Below, piece by piece: positions 1-8,140 of a DNA stretch of 64,000 nucleotides. The first letter of the stretch is position 1; each line of letters opens with the position of its first letter. Made by a program: the position numbers and the translations under genes. Source of the stretch: Streptomyces sp. NBC_00358. GTDB taxonomy: Bacteria; Actinomycetota; Actinomycetes; Streptomycetales; Streptomycetaceae. The DNA lies in NCBI RefSeq assembly GCF_036099295.1, contig NZ_CP107976.1:9176001-9240000 (forward strand), read 5' to 3'. Under the pieces are notes generated by a model. That model saw only the letters and a list, made by a program, of their open reading frames with translations. It did not search any database and was not told the DNA's origin.

Positions 1-527
1 GTGGACTGCCGCAGGTGGGTGCGGTCGCCCTTGGCGGTGATCTCGTTCCAGCCGACCCTGGTCGCGTCCACGCCGGTGGCCACCTCCAGCGTCACCGGTC
101 CGTCCGCCAGGTCGAGCGGCGCGTGGAGGCGGCACTCCAGGCGACTGGTGCGCAGTCCTGCCTGGCCCGGCCGGTAGGCGAAGGCGGCGGAATCCGTCGT
201 CCAGGCCAGGCGCCGCGGCGTGGTGACGGTCAGTCGGCCGGTCGTTTCGGCGCAGCGTGCCGCGGCCCATGCGGCGCGTTCGGACGCGCTCTGGATTCCG
301 TCCTGGTCGGTATCGACGGCGGTAGCCGCTTGCAGGGTCGGGATCTCGGCGGTGTCGGTCACGGCGAGGACATCCACCCGGCCGGGGCGGACCGTGAAGC
401 CGGTGTAGTGGTTGATGGAGAAGTTGCCGAGCGGATGGGCCTGCGCGGGGGGCGCCGCCGTGCCGAACAGCCACAGCGCGATGCCGGCCACCGCTGCCAC
501 ACGTCGGCCGAGGTGGCCATGTCTCAT
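1..527 (-). CDS. Nickel-transporter-like secreted protein, N-terminal part
   Basis: The gene runs off the left edge; about 175 residues are visible. It starts MRHGHLGRR, has an export signal ending near PPAQAHPLGN, and continues into an extracytoplasmic domain. The HPLGNFSINHY motif just after the signal is typical of actinobacterial proteins annotated as high-affinity nickel transporters, which place a membrane domain after this region (family knowledge; that part is outside the window). An EF-hand-like DTDQDGIQSASE loop around residue 70 suggests bound Ca2+ or another cation. It is transcribed away from the NiCoT permease gene and shares its promoter region, which holds a Nur-box match, so joint control by nickel is likely (inference). 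Start chosen at 527 because the signal peptide follows directly. Confidence 0.75.
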   Translation of the reverse strand, partial: MRHGHLGRRVAAVAGIALWLFGTAAPPAQAHPLGNFSINHYTGFTVRPGRVDVLAVTDTAEIPTLQAATAVDTDQDGIQSASERAAWAAARCAETTGRLTVTTPRRLAWTTDSAAFAYRPGQAGLRTSRLECRLHAPLDLADGPVTLEVATGVDATRVGWNEITAKGDRTHLRQS

Positions 528-809
528 GGGACGCCTCCGCGCCGGTGCCGTAGGAGGGACGCCGAACGGCATCCGAAGGCGTCGCCCGCCCTGGTGACCG
601 CAGTGATACCCGTCTGCGCTCCGCGAGGGTCCACCGGCTTGCCTTCTCACCCGTGCGGCTCACCACGGCCACCGAAACGGCCTACCGGCAGAGTTTCAGG
701 CCCGGAGGCCAGCGCGGCGTCCCCCGCATCCGGGCGAGCACGGCGCGAGGGTGGCAGCGCGCCCGAGTGCCCCTCGAATGCACCTCTCGCACCTGACTAT
801 TGGTCCCAA

Positions 810-826
810 CTGCTCATACATTGCAA
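810..826. promoter_or_regulatory. Candidate Nur box (nickel-responsive operator)
   Basis: CTGCTC-ATACA-TTGCAA fits the Streptomyces Nur-box consensus tTGCaa-N5-ttGCAA: the right half is perfect, the left half keeps the TGC core, and the spacer is 5 bp. It lies in the spacer between two divergent nickel-transport genes, 58 bp upstream of the permease start. Nur is the Fur-family repressor that shuts off nickel uptake genes when nickel is plentiful. The match is seen directly; the function is inferred. Confidence 0.6.
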
Positions 827-883
827 TAAGGGGCTCAATGAGGTGCAGATGCTCGTGCCCCGCTGCACGAAAGGCGAGTACCT

Positions 884-2029
884 ATGGCAGCGAGCACCCC
901 CAGCACCGCGGCATCCGCACCCCCCGCTTCACCTGTGGGCCGGGCGCTGCGGATGTTCACCTGGCCTGAGCGGCGGCGTCTCGCCGGTATGGCGGCGTTC
1001 ATCGCGGCACTGCACATCGTCGGCTGGTTCACTCTGGTGGTTGTCGTGGTGCCCGGCCACTACAGCGCCAACGGGCAGTCCTTCGGGATGGGGATCGGCG
1101 TCACCGCCTATGCCCTGGGGATGCGTCACGCCTTCGACGCCGACCACATCGCGGCCATCGACAACACCACCCGCAAGCTCATGAGCCAGGGCCGGCGTCC
1201 GCTGTCGGTGGGGTTCTGGTTCTCCCTGGGACACTCCAGCGTCGTCTTCGGCCTCACCTTCCTCCTCTCTCTCGGCCTGAAGTCCCTAGCCGGGTCCCTC
1301 AAGGACGACAGGTCCCAGCTCCACCGGATGACGAGCCTGATCGGCACGGCGGTGTCCGGGACCTTCCTGTACGCCATCGCCGCGGTCAACCTCGTCGTGC
1401 TGGCCGGGATCTGGAAGGTCTGGAGGCGGATGCGCGCCGGGGTCCTGGACGAGCAGGCTCTGGAGGAGCAGCTCGACAAGCGGGGCCTGATGAACCGCCT
1501 GCTGGGCCGGGTGATGAACTCGATCGACAAGCCCTGGCAGATGTATCCGGTCGGCCTGCTCTTCGGGCTCGGTTTCGACACCGCCACCGAGGTCGCCCTG
1601 CTCGTCATGGCCGCCTCGGGCGCCGCCACCGGTCTGCCCTGGTACGCGGTGCTGTGCCTGCCGGTGCTGTTCGCCGCGGGCATGAGCCTGCTGGACACCA
1701 TCGACGGTTCCTTCATGAGCGTCGCCTACGGCTGGGCCTTCTCGCATCCCGTCCGCAAGATCTACTACAACCTCACCGTCACGGGCCTGTCGGTGGCCGT
1801 CGCCCTGATCATCGGCACGGTCGAACTCCTCGCCTTGCTCGCCGACCAACTCGCCCTGACAGGCGGATTCTGGCGCTGGGTCGCCGCACTGGACCTCAAC
1901 ACCGTCGGCTTCGTCGTGGTGGGGCTGTTCGCCGCGGCCTGGGCCTGCGCCCTGCTGGTGTGGAAGTACGGCCGCATCGAGCAGCGGTGGACCACCCCCA
2001 GTCCGGAGGCCGAAGCGGGGGCCGAATGA
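884..2029 (+). CDS. NiCoT-family nickel/cobalt permease (HoxN/NixA type)
   Basis: A 381-residue integral membrane protein that should import Ni2+ and/or Co2+ across the plasma membrane. The hallmark RHAFDADHIAAIDNTTR signature of NiCoT permeases is at about residues 81-97, followed by the second conserved block GFWFSLGHSSVVF and a third, FGLGFDTATEVALL; about eight hydrophobic segments are visible. Length is normal for the family. AAAGGCGAG lies a few bases before the ATG at 884. The gene diverges from another nickel-transport-type gene across a Nur-box match, so low nickel probably induces both. Whether Ni or Co is preferred cannot be read from the sequence. Confidence 0.93.
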   Translation: MAASTPSTAASAPPASPVGRALRMFTWPERRRLAGMAAFIAALHIVGWFTLVVVVVPGHYSANGQSFGMGIGVTAYALGMRHAFDADHIAAIDNTTRKLMSQGRRPLSVGFWFSLGHSSVVFGLTFLLSLGLKSLAGSLKDDRSQLHRMTSLIGTAVSGTFLYAIAAVNLVVLAGIWKVWRRMRAGVLDEQALEEQLDKRGLMNRLLGRVMNSIDKPWQMYPVGLLFGLGFDTATEVALLVMAASGAATGLPWYAVLCLPVLFAAGMSLLDTIDGSFMSVAYGWAFSHPVRKIYYNLTVTGLSVAVALIIGTVELLALLADQLALTGGFWRWVAALDLNTVGFVVVGLFAAAWACALLVWKYGRIEQRWTTPSPEAEAGAE

Positions 2030-2148
2030 GCGGCGCCGCCGTGCGTCCGCCGCTGAATGGCGGGGTGAGGCGCCTTGGGACGCCCGTTCGGCGTTCCAGC
2101 GTTGCAGCCCTGACACGCCCGTGGTGACTTATTCGTAACTTAAGTCGC

Positions 2149-2162
2149 ATTGCGGACGCAAT
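2149..2162. promoter_or_regulatory. Perfect inverted repeat upstream of the DUF4331 gene
   Basis: ATTGCGGACGCAAT has perfect 6-bp arms, followed at once by TTGCAG. The TTGC cores resemble Nur half-sites, but the two half-sites are 6 rather than 5 bp apart, so this is only a Nur-like candidate. It lies about 125 bp before the DUF4331 start, where a promoter/operator would be expected. Confidence 0.35.
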
Positions 2163-2287
2163 TGCAGTGAGGCCTGCGCCCGTGACGGGCCGGGTCAGGA
2201 CGTTCCGTTTGGGGCTTCGAGTGTCCACCGTCGTCAGCCTGCCCTCCCGTCCCCGGAGCGGCAGCTCCCACCCGAAATGGATGGCCC

Positions 2288-3967
2288 ATGGATTGCTCCC
2301 GCTCGCGCCGGAGGTTCCCGGCCCGCCCGGCCGAACGTGCGCTCGCCACTACCGGCGTTCTCGCCCTGGTGTCCGCCGCGGCCCTCGCCGGGCTGGCGCC
2401 AGGTGTCAGTTCGGCCTCCAGCCACCGTGAGGCGCCGCTGATCGCGGGCGACCCGAAGGCGGACAACACCGACGTCTACGCGTTCACCAGCCCGGACAAG
2501 CCGGACACGGTGACGATGGTGGCGAACTGGATCCCGTTCGAGGAGCCGAACGGCGGTCCGAACTTCTACCCGTTCGCCAACGACGCCCACTACAACATCA
2601 AGATCGACAGCAACGGCGACGGCAAGGCCGACACCACCTACACCTGGTCGTTCACCGACCACATCCGTGACGCTGCCCACCAGTTCCTGTACAACACCGG
2701 CGTCGTCAACAAACTGGACGACCCGACCCTGAACTTCCGCCAGACCTACGACCTGACGGTGACCGACGCCCGCGGCACCAGGACCCTGCTCAAGGACGCC
2801 CCCGCCGCGCCCTCCAATGTCGGCAAGGCCTCGACGCCGAACTACGCGTCGCTGCGCAAGCAGGCCACCCTGCAACTCCCGGACGGCGGACAGACCTACG
2901 CCGGACAGGCGTCCGACCCGTTCTTCGCGGACCTGCGGGTCTTCGACCTCCTCTACGGAGGGAACCTCTCGGAGACCGGCCACAACACGCTTGCCGGCTA
3001 CAACGTCAACACCATCACCATCCAGGTGCCCAAGAAGGACCTCGCACTGGGCGGCAACCCGACCCGCAATCCGGTGATCGGCGTATGGTCCACCACCGAC
3101 CGTCAGGGCGCGGAGGTCAGCTCGTCAGGGAGCAAGGGCGCGCAAGGCACCTCCTCGAACCGCAACACGGACGCTGCAAACGACGGGAAGGCGCCGGGCA
3201 GGGACGGGTCGGGGGCCGGATCCGGATGGCACCAGGTCTCCCGCCTCGGCAACCCGCTCGTCAACGAGGTGGTCGTCCCGCTGAAGTACAAGGACGCCTT
3301 CAACACGATCAGCCCCGACCAGGACCACACGGTCACCCCGGTCGTCGACGCGGTCAAGGACCCGATCCTGCCCAAGGTCGTCCAGAGCATCTACGGCGTG
3401 CCGGCCCCCGCGACCCCCCGCAACGACCTGGTGGAGATCTTCCTCTCCGGGATCTGCAAAGCCTGCGGACCGATCAAGGCGGACCTCAACTCCCAGCTCC
3501 TCAACGGCGACGTCGACAAGAACGCGTTCACCCCGAGCGAGGAGCTGCGGCTGAACATGTCCGTGGCGCCCGCCGCCAAGCCCAACCGCCTCGGCGTCCT
3601 CGGCCAGGACCTGGCCGGCTTCCCCAACGGGCGCCGGCTCACCGACGACGTCCTCGACATCGAGCTCCAGGCCCTGGAAGGCGCCGCGCAGACCGGCAAG
3701 ATCGTGCCCGCCCTCGCGGCCGGCGACGGCGTCAACGCCCCGTACAGCCCGACTGGCGCATCGTTCCCCTACGTAGCGCTGCCCAGCACCGCCGCGGTCA
3801 ACCAGGCCGGTTCCCTCAGCCCCGACGGCGGCGTCGGAGCGGGCTTCGGCGGCACTGCCTTCGGCGGCAACTTCCCTGTCGTCGCGGCGACCGCTGCCGG
3901 CGGCGGCGTCCTGCTGGCCGGGGCCGGAGTCCTCGTCCTGCGCCGTCGGCGGACCGACCGGGCGTGA
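2288..3967 (+). CDS. DUF4331-domain exported protein
   Basis: 559 residues. An Arg-rich N-terminus and a hydrophobic stretch form a signal peptide ending near VSSASSHREAP. The mature protein opens with SSHREAPLIAGDPKADNTDVYAF, diagnostic of DUF4331, and the domain fills most of the rest. Conserved parts include a DSNGDGKAD loop that could bind a cation. The C-terminus is a Gly-rich stretch, one TM helix (about residues 530-550) and the charged tail RRRRTDRA, like a wall- or membrane-anchored protein, but I see no clear LPXTG or LAXTG. The biochemical role of DUF4331 is unknown. The stop overlaps the sortase start (GTGA), and a TPR gene follows, so the three probably act together at the cell surface. 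Nickel-permease genes lie just upstream. Confidence 0.9.
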   Translation: MDCSRSRRRFPARPAERALATTGVLALVSAAALAGLAPGVSSASSHREAPLIAGDPKADNTDVYAFTSPDKPDTVTMVANWIPFEEPNGGPNFYPFANDAHYNIKIDSNGDGKADTTYTWSFTDHIRDAAHQFLYNTGVVNKLDDPTLNFRQTYDLTVTDARGTRTLLKDAPAAPSNVGKASTPNYASLRKQATLQLPDGGQTYAGQASDPFFADLRVFDLLYGGNLSETGHNTLAGYNVNTITIQVPKKDLALGGNPTRNPVIGVWSTTDRQGAEVSSSGSKGAQGTSSNRNTDAANDGKAPGRDGSGAGSGWHQVSRLGNPLVNEVVVPLKYKDAFNTISPDQDHTVTPVVDAVKDPILPKVVQSIYGVPAPATPRNDLVEIFLSGICKACGPIKADLNSQLLNGDVDKNAFTPSEELRLNMSVAPAAKPNRLGVLGQDLAGFPNGRRLTDDVLDIELQALEGAAQTGKIVPALAAGDGVNAPYSPTGASFPYVALPSTAAVNQAGSLSPDGGVGAGFGGTAFGGNFPVVAATAAGGGVLLAGAGVLVLRRRRTDRA

Positions 3968-4698
3968 GCGCCCCCGTCGCACCGGGTCGCCCGCCCTCCG
4001 CAACGGAGGGCGGGCGACCGCGCCGTGTCCGCGGACTCTCCGCGGCCGCCGTCGTCGCCGGGTTGAGCTTGGCCGCGGCCGGCGCCACCGCGCTGGTCAC
4101 CGACCACACGCGCACCCCGGCCCACCTAGACATAGGGGCTCTGCCGCCCCTGCCCGAAGCTCCCGGCACCCGGCACACCGCCGGCCCGGCCGCGCCCGCC
4201 GCCCGACCCGTGCGGATACGCATACCCGGCATCAGCGTGGACCGCCCCCTGATCGACCTGCGGGTCCAGTCGGACGGCCACCTCGCCGCCCCGCAAGACC
4301 CCGGCCAGGTCGGGTGGTGGAGCGACGGTCCACGCCCCGGTGATCCGGGCGCCGCGATCGTGGTCGGTCACGTCGACTCCCTGACCGGTCCGGCCGCCTT
4401 CTACGGCTTATCCGCACTGCGTCCAGGCGACTCCATATCCATCGACCGGGCCGACCACACCCACGCCGACTTCACCGTCCGAGCGCTGCGGGAGTACGCG
4501 AAGGACGACTTCCCCGACAACGAGGTCTACGCGACCACCGGTCCCCCCGAACTGCGGTTGATCACCTGCGGCGGCGCCTACGACCCGGCAGCCGGCGGCT
4601 ACCTCGACAACGTGGTCGTCTACGCCGAACTCGCCCACCCCAGCCCACCGCACCCGTCCGCATCGCCCCCACGCACCCCACCCCGGAGCGGGAATTGA
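3964..4698 (+). CDS. Class F (class E/F type) sortase
   Basis: 244 residues with one N-terminal TM helix (about 20-45) and an extracellular sortase domain. The catalytic His is in VVGHVDS (residue 136) and the catalytic Cys in LITCGG (residue 202). The segment after the Cys reads YDPAAGGYLDNVVVYA; I do not see an obvious Arg where I would expect the third catalytic residue, so activity should not be assumed. The domain begins VRIRIPGISVDRPL, as usual for the class. GTG start 3964 overlaps the DUF4331 stop by GTGA, and no other start codon is in frame before the TM helix. A perfect 16-bp hairpin lies inside the first codons. The substrate is unknown; the neighbouring DUF4331 protein is the natural candidate. 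Confidence 0.85.
   Translation: MSAPVAPGRPPSATEGGRPRRVRGLSAAAVVAGLSLAAAGATALVTDHTRTPAHLDIGALPPLPEAPGTRHTAGPAAPAARPVRIRIPGISVDRPLIDLRVQSDGHLAAPQDPGQVGWWSDGPRPGDPGAAIVVGHVDSLTGPAAFYGLSALRPGDSISIDRADHTHADFTVRALREYAKDDFPDNEVYATTGPPELRLITCGGAYDPAAGGYLDNVVVYAELAHPSPPHPSASPPRTPPRSGN
3985..4019 (+). terminator. Perfect 16-bp hairpin at the DUF4331/sortase junction
   Basis: Arms at 3985-4000 and 4004-4019 pair perfectly around a 3-base CAA loop. It lies 18 bases after the DUF4331 stop and inside codons 8-19 of the sortase reading frame, so it could be an attenuator or 3'-end stabiliser that lowers sortase output relative to DUF4331. Confidence 0.6.
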
Positions 4699-6047
4699 CC
4701 ATGGCTCTCCGCCGACGCCCACCGCGCCGACGTATTCTGCTGTCCGCCACCGTCGCCGGTGTCCTCGGCGTGGGGCTGTTCCTCGCCGGAGGGCTGGGCC
4801 TGGCCCCCTGGCCCGCGGCACCCACCGGCACCACCCCGCCCGTCAAAGCGGGCAGCCCGCCAGCCGGAGCCGACCCGCTCGCCGCGGACATCACCCGGCT
4901 CCAGGCCAAGCTCAAGGAGACGCCACGGGACGAGGTCGCACTGGCCACCCTCGGACTCGACTATGTCCAGCAGGCCAAGAGCACCGCCGACCCGGCGTAC
5001 TACCCCAAGGCCGAAGCGGTCCTCAAACGCTCACTGGCCCTTCGCACCAGCGACAACTTCACCGCGATGGGCGGCATGGCCGCCCTCCAAGCCGGCCGCC
5101 ACCAGTTCACCCAGGCGCTGGACTGGGCCCGCAAGGCCGTCGCCGTCAACCCGTACAACTCCTCCCTGTACGGAACCCTTGCCGACGCCTACACCCAGCT
5201 CGGCCGCTACTCCGAGGCGGCCGACGCCGTCCAGCGGATGGTCGACCTGCGCCCCGGAGCACCGTCCCTGTCCCGGGCCTCCTACGTCGCGGAACTCAGC
5301 GGCGACATCACCACCGCACGCACCGACATGCGCCGAGCCCTCAACGACGCCGCCGGCCCCGCCGACGCCGCCTTCGCGCACTACTACCTCGGTCAACTCG
5401 CCTACAACAACGGCGACCCCGCCACTGAACTCACCGAAGCCGAAACGGGCCTGACCACCGCCCCCGGCTACACCCCCCTGCTCCAGGCCAAGGCACAGGC
5501 CGAAGCCGCCCTCGGACACACCGACGCGGCACTCACCGACCTCACCCGGGCCGTGCAACGGGTTCCCCAGCCCGAATACGTCCTCCAACTCGGCGAGCTC
5601 TACCAGTCCCTCGGCCGCAACCAGGAAGCCGCCCAGCAGTACCAGGTCTTCCGCGCCGAGCAGAAGCTCTTCACCAGCAACGGAGTCGCCCTCGACTCCG
5701 ACGCGGCCCTGTTCGAAGCCGACCACGGCGACCCCGGACGCGCCCTGGCCATCGCCCGGCAGGGCCTGGAGACCCGGCCGTTCATGGACACCCACGACGC
5801 CCTGGCCTGGGCCCTTCACGCCAACGGCCAGGACCGCGAAGCCCTCACCGAATCCGGTCAAGCCCTCGCCCAGGGCACCCGCAACGCCCTCTTCCACTAC
5901 CACCGGGCAGCCATCGAACAAGCCCTCGGCGACCAGAACGCCGCACGCGACGATCTCACCAAGGCCCTTTCCATCAACCCCCACTTCAGCCCCCTCCTCA
6001 CCCCCAAGGCCCACACCGCTCTGACCGCCCTGAAAGGGACCGCATAA
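4695..6047 (+). CDS. Membrane-anchored tetratricopeptide-repeat protein
   Basis: 450 residues: basic N-terminus, one TM segment or signal (about residues 12-32), a short Pro/Gly linker, then TPR-like helical repeats over the rest (for example AVAVNPYNSSLYGTLADAY and ALSINPHFSPLL). TPR arrays mediate protein contacts, here on the outer face of the membrane. Start choice: TTG 4695 overlaps the sortase stop (TTGA) and sits 6 bases after GGAG; ATG 4701, two codons later, is the alternative. It is the last gene of the DUF4331-sortase-TPR unit. A scaffold or assembly role for the exported DUF4331 protein is a reasonable inference; no enzymatic motif is present. Confidence 0.88.
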   Translation: MTMALRRRPPRRRILLSATVAGVLGVGLFLAGGLGLAPWPAAPTGTTPPVKAGSPPAGADPLAADITRLQAKLKETPRDEVALATLGLDYVQQAKSTADPAYYPKAEAVLKRSLALRTSDNFTAMGGMAALQAGRHQFTQALDWARKAVAVNPYNSSLYGTLADAYTQLGRYSEAADAVQRMVDLRPGAPSLSRASYVAELSGDITTARTDMRRALNDAAGPADAAFAHYYLGQLAYNNGDPATELTEAETGLTTAPGYTPLLQAKAQAEAALGHTDAALTDLTRAVQRVPQPEYVLQLGELYQSLGRNQEAAQQYQVFRAEQKLFTSNGVALDSDAALFEADHGDPGRALAIARQGLETRPFMDTHDALAWALHANGQDREALTESGQALAQGTRNALFHYHRAAIEQALGDQNAARDDLTKALSINPHFSPLLTPKAHTALTALKGTA

Positions 6048-6706
6048 GGCGAGCAGGTGGAACCGTTGATGAGCGGCCTCTCTCACACAACCGGCATACC
6101 GCGACAATCACACATCGTCAGCTCCGGCGACATCAAGCCTCGAAGGTCAGTATTCGCGCGCCCCGACAACTCTCTCACCTCCTCCGTTGCTGTCTGCGCC
6201 CTTGGATATGTCTGCTGGTGGGTGGGGCGCAGCACAAGGAAGCGCAGTGGGTTCGGAAAGAGGTTCCGGGCCGGTCCTGGCGGCGGTCGCGCGTTGGGCG
6301 ACAGCCCACCATGCTCGCGCCGGACACAGCCGACGACCGATGGGAAGGTGGGAGGCAGCGGTGCCGAGTGCCGGAAACCGTGAATCGCTGCGCAAGGGAG
6401 CTGCTCCTGATGGAAAAACAGCGGAGCGTGGCCGTCGACGACGCCTCGTGACGAGAACGACAAGATGGGCGGGCGGCCCGGACCTCTGAGGTGGGTTGAG
6501 ACCAGGCCGCCGCTCCGCCACCCTCCCCTCCCGCCATGGCGACCGCCACGCCAGCGGGCCACGCGGGTGAGTCCTGCCCCACGGCTGCTACGTACCGGCG
6601 AGTCGGGCAGGCGTCGCTTCCGGCGGAAGGTGATGATCAGGCGTCACGTCACCTCTCGCTTTGGCGAAGGCGACTGCCTGCCGTGGTGGTCAGCTACGGC
6701 AGACTC
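6048..6706. other. Intergenic stretch, nothing recognised
   Basis: Open frames here are short and mutually overlapping on both strands; none has a recognisable motif or a convincing ribosome site. Confidence 0.5.
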
Positions 6707-6738
6707 GGGCGGTCGCGTCACTGCCGAGGCGACCGCCC
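6707..6738 (-). terminator. Hairpin after the 6768-7109 gene
   Basis: Perfect 10-bp arms (6707-6716 and 6729-6738, GGGCGGTCGC and its complement) with a 12-base loop, 29 bases beyond the stop of the minus-strand gene. No U-run, as is usual in these genomes. Confidence 0.5.
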
Positions 6739-6767
6739 GCTTCGTCGGGGACGGGCGGTTAGCTCGT

Positions 6768-7109
6768 TCAGAGGTCCAGGCGACGTTCGGACGTCGACGG
6801 ATCGGCTGCTGATCCGTAGCGCAGAATCACGTGCGCTGGGCGGAAGGGGAGCTCGTGCAGGACGGGTGCCATCACGCCGTAGAGGGCATCGGCGTCAGGG
6901 CCGTAGGCATAGAGGGCGACCTGGCCGCCTCCGAACTCGTTGCCGTCGAACTCACCGACCGCTGCCTGGTTGATGGCCTTGGTCAAGCGCTCTTGGGCCT
7001 GGCGGACAGTGGTCCGCTGGTGCGGCTCGCCGAAGCCGCCATCGGCCAGTTGGTAACGTGCGATGACGCCCTGCTCGGCATCGGATACCGCGTCATCGGT
7101 GTCAGTCAT
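6768..7109 (-). CDS. Conserved small hypothetical protein
   Basis: 113 residues, soluble, acidic. It looks like a small family I recall from other Streptomyces, with a core of QERLTKAINQAAVGEFDGNEFGGG followed by ALYAYGPDADALYGVMAPVL and a C-terminal RPAHVILRYG. No catalytic motif or TM segment. It stands alone between the TPR gene and an IS5 relic, with a hairpin terminator after its stop. Function unknown. Confidence 0.75.
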   Translation of the reverse strand: MTDTDDAVSDAEQGVIARYQLADGGFGEPHQRTTVRQAQERLTKAINQAAVGEFDGNEFGGGQVALYAYGPDADALYGVMAPVLHELPFRPAHVILRYGSAADPSTSERRLDL

Positions 7110-7204
7110 GAGGGAACGATCTCATCCCGGACTGACATCATCGGCGGCAGCCCGATCCAGGGCGTATGTCGAAAGTAGATCTTGAGGTGAGATGATCTTG
7201 CTTT

Positions 7205-8085
7205 GTGGCGCGTGGTGATCTGACCGATGCGCAGTGGGCCCGCCTGGAGTCGCTGTTGCCGGCGGGCAAGAAGCCGGGGCGCCCGCCGGTGTGGACCCGG
7301 CGCAGCTGATCGACGGCATACGGTGGCGGACCCGAACCGGGACGCCGTGGCGGGATGTGCCGGAGCGGTACGGCCCCTGAGGGCGGGTGTACGACTTGTT
7401 CCGGCGCTGGCAGCGGATCTCCGCTGACCTGCAGGCCCAGGCCGACGCGAAGCGACTGATCACCCGGGAGATCAACGTCGACTCCACCGTCTGCTGGGCC
7501 CACCAGCACGCCGCCGGAGCCAGGAAAAGGGGAATCTTCAGAAGGAGCCGCCCCGCGGCCTCACGTCCGAGCTTGAGGACCGCGGGCTCGGAGGCTCGCG
7601 CCGTGGCCTGACCACCAAGCTGCACCTGGCCGTTGAACAGGGCCAGAAACCATGTCCATCGTAATCACGGCCGGGCAGCGCGGGGACTCTCCTCAGTTCG
7701 AGCCCGTACTGAAGAAGATCCGGGCGCATCGGCTGGGGCCCGGTAGGCCCCGCACCCGGCCGGACCGGGTGCGGGCCGACAAAGCGTATGCCTCCCGCAA
7801 GAACCCTGCCTACCTGCGGCGTCGGGGTATCCGCTGCACCATCCCGGACAAGGCTGACCATGTCCGCAACCGCAAGAACCTCGGCTCCCGCGGCGGCCGT
7901 CCGCCGAAGTTCGACAAGACCGACTATCGCGAGCGCCACGCGGTGGAGCGCGGGATCAACCGCCTCAAGAGGCACCGCGCGGTGGCCACCCGGTACGAGA
8001 AACTCGCCTTCCACTACGAAGCGACCGTCCTCGTCGCGGCCGTCAACGAGTGGCTTGTGACCAGCTTTCGCAACCGGCTGCGCGG
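7205..8085 (+). pseudogene. IS5-family transposase, frameshifted
   Basis: Reads in pieces: ARGDLTDAQWARLESLLPAG, then RTRTGTPWRDVPERYGP in another frame, DSTVCWAHQHAAGA (first catalytic Asp) in another, and finally an intact C-terminal half from 7652 with VRADKAYASRKNPAYLRRRGI (second Asp) and RHAVERGINRLKRHRAVATRYEKLA (Glu). At least three frame changes, so not functional. The last frame runs on into the DUF4291 gene without a stop. Confidence 0.85.
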
Positions 8086-8140
8086 CCAGTGCGAGAAAAC
8101 GGCTCGCGAGGCTCATGGGACGGATGGCAGGGTGCGTTGC

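Noticed and set aside
15..1184. 389-codon open frame on the plus strand
   Set aside because: Shadow of the minus-strand nickel-transporter-like gene and the permease gene; no motif and low-complexity composition.
3085..3963. Upstream part of the open frame containing the sortase
   Set aside because: This part is the alternate frame of DUF4331; true sortase coding begins at GTG 3964.
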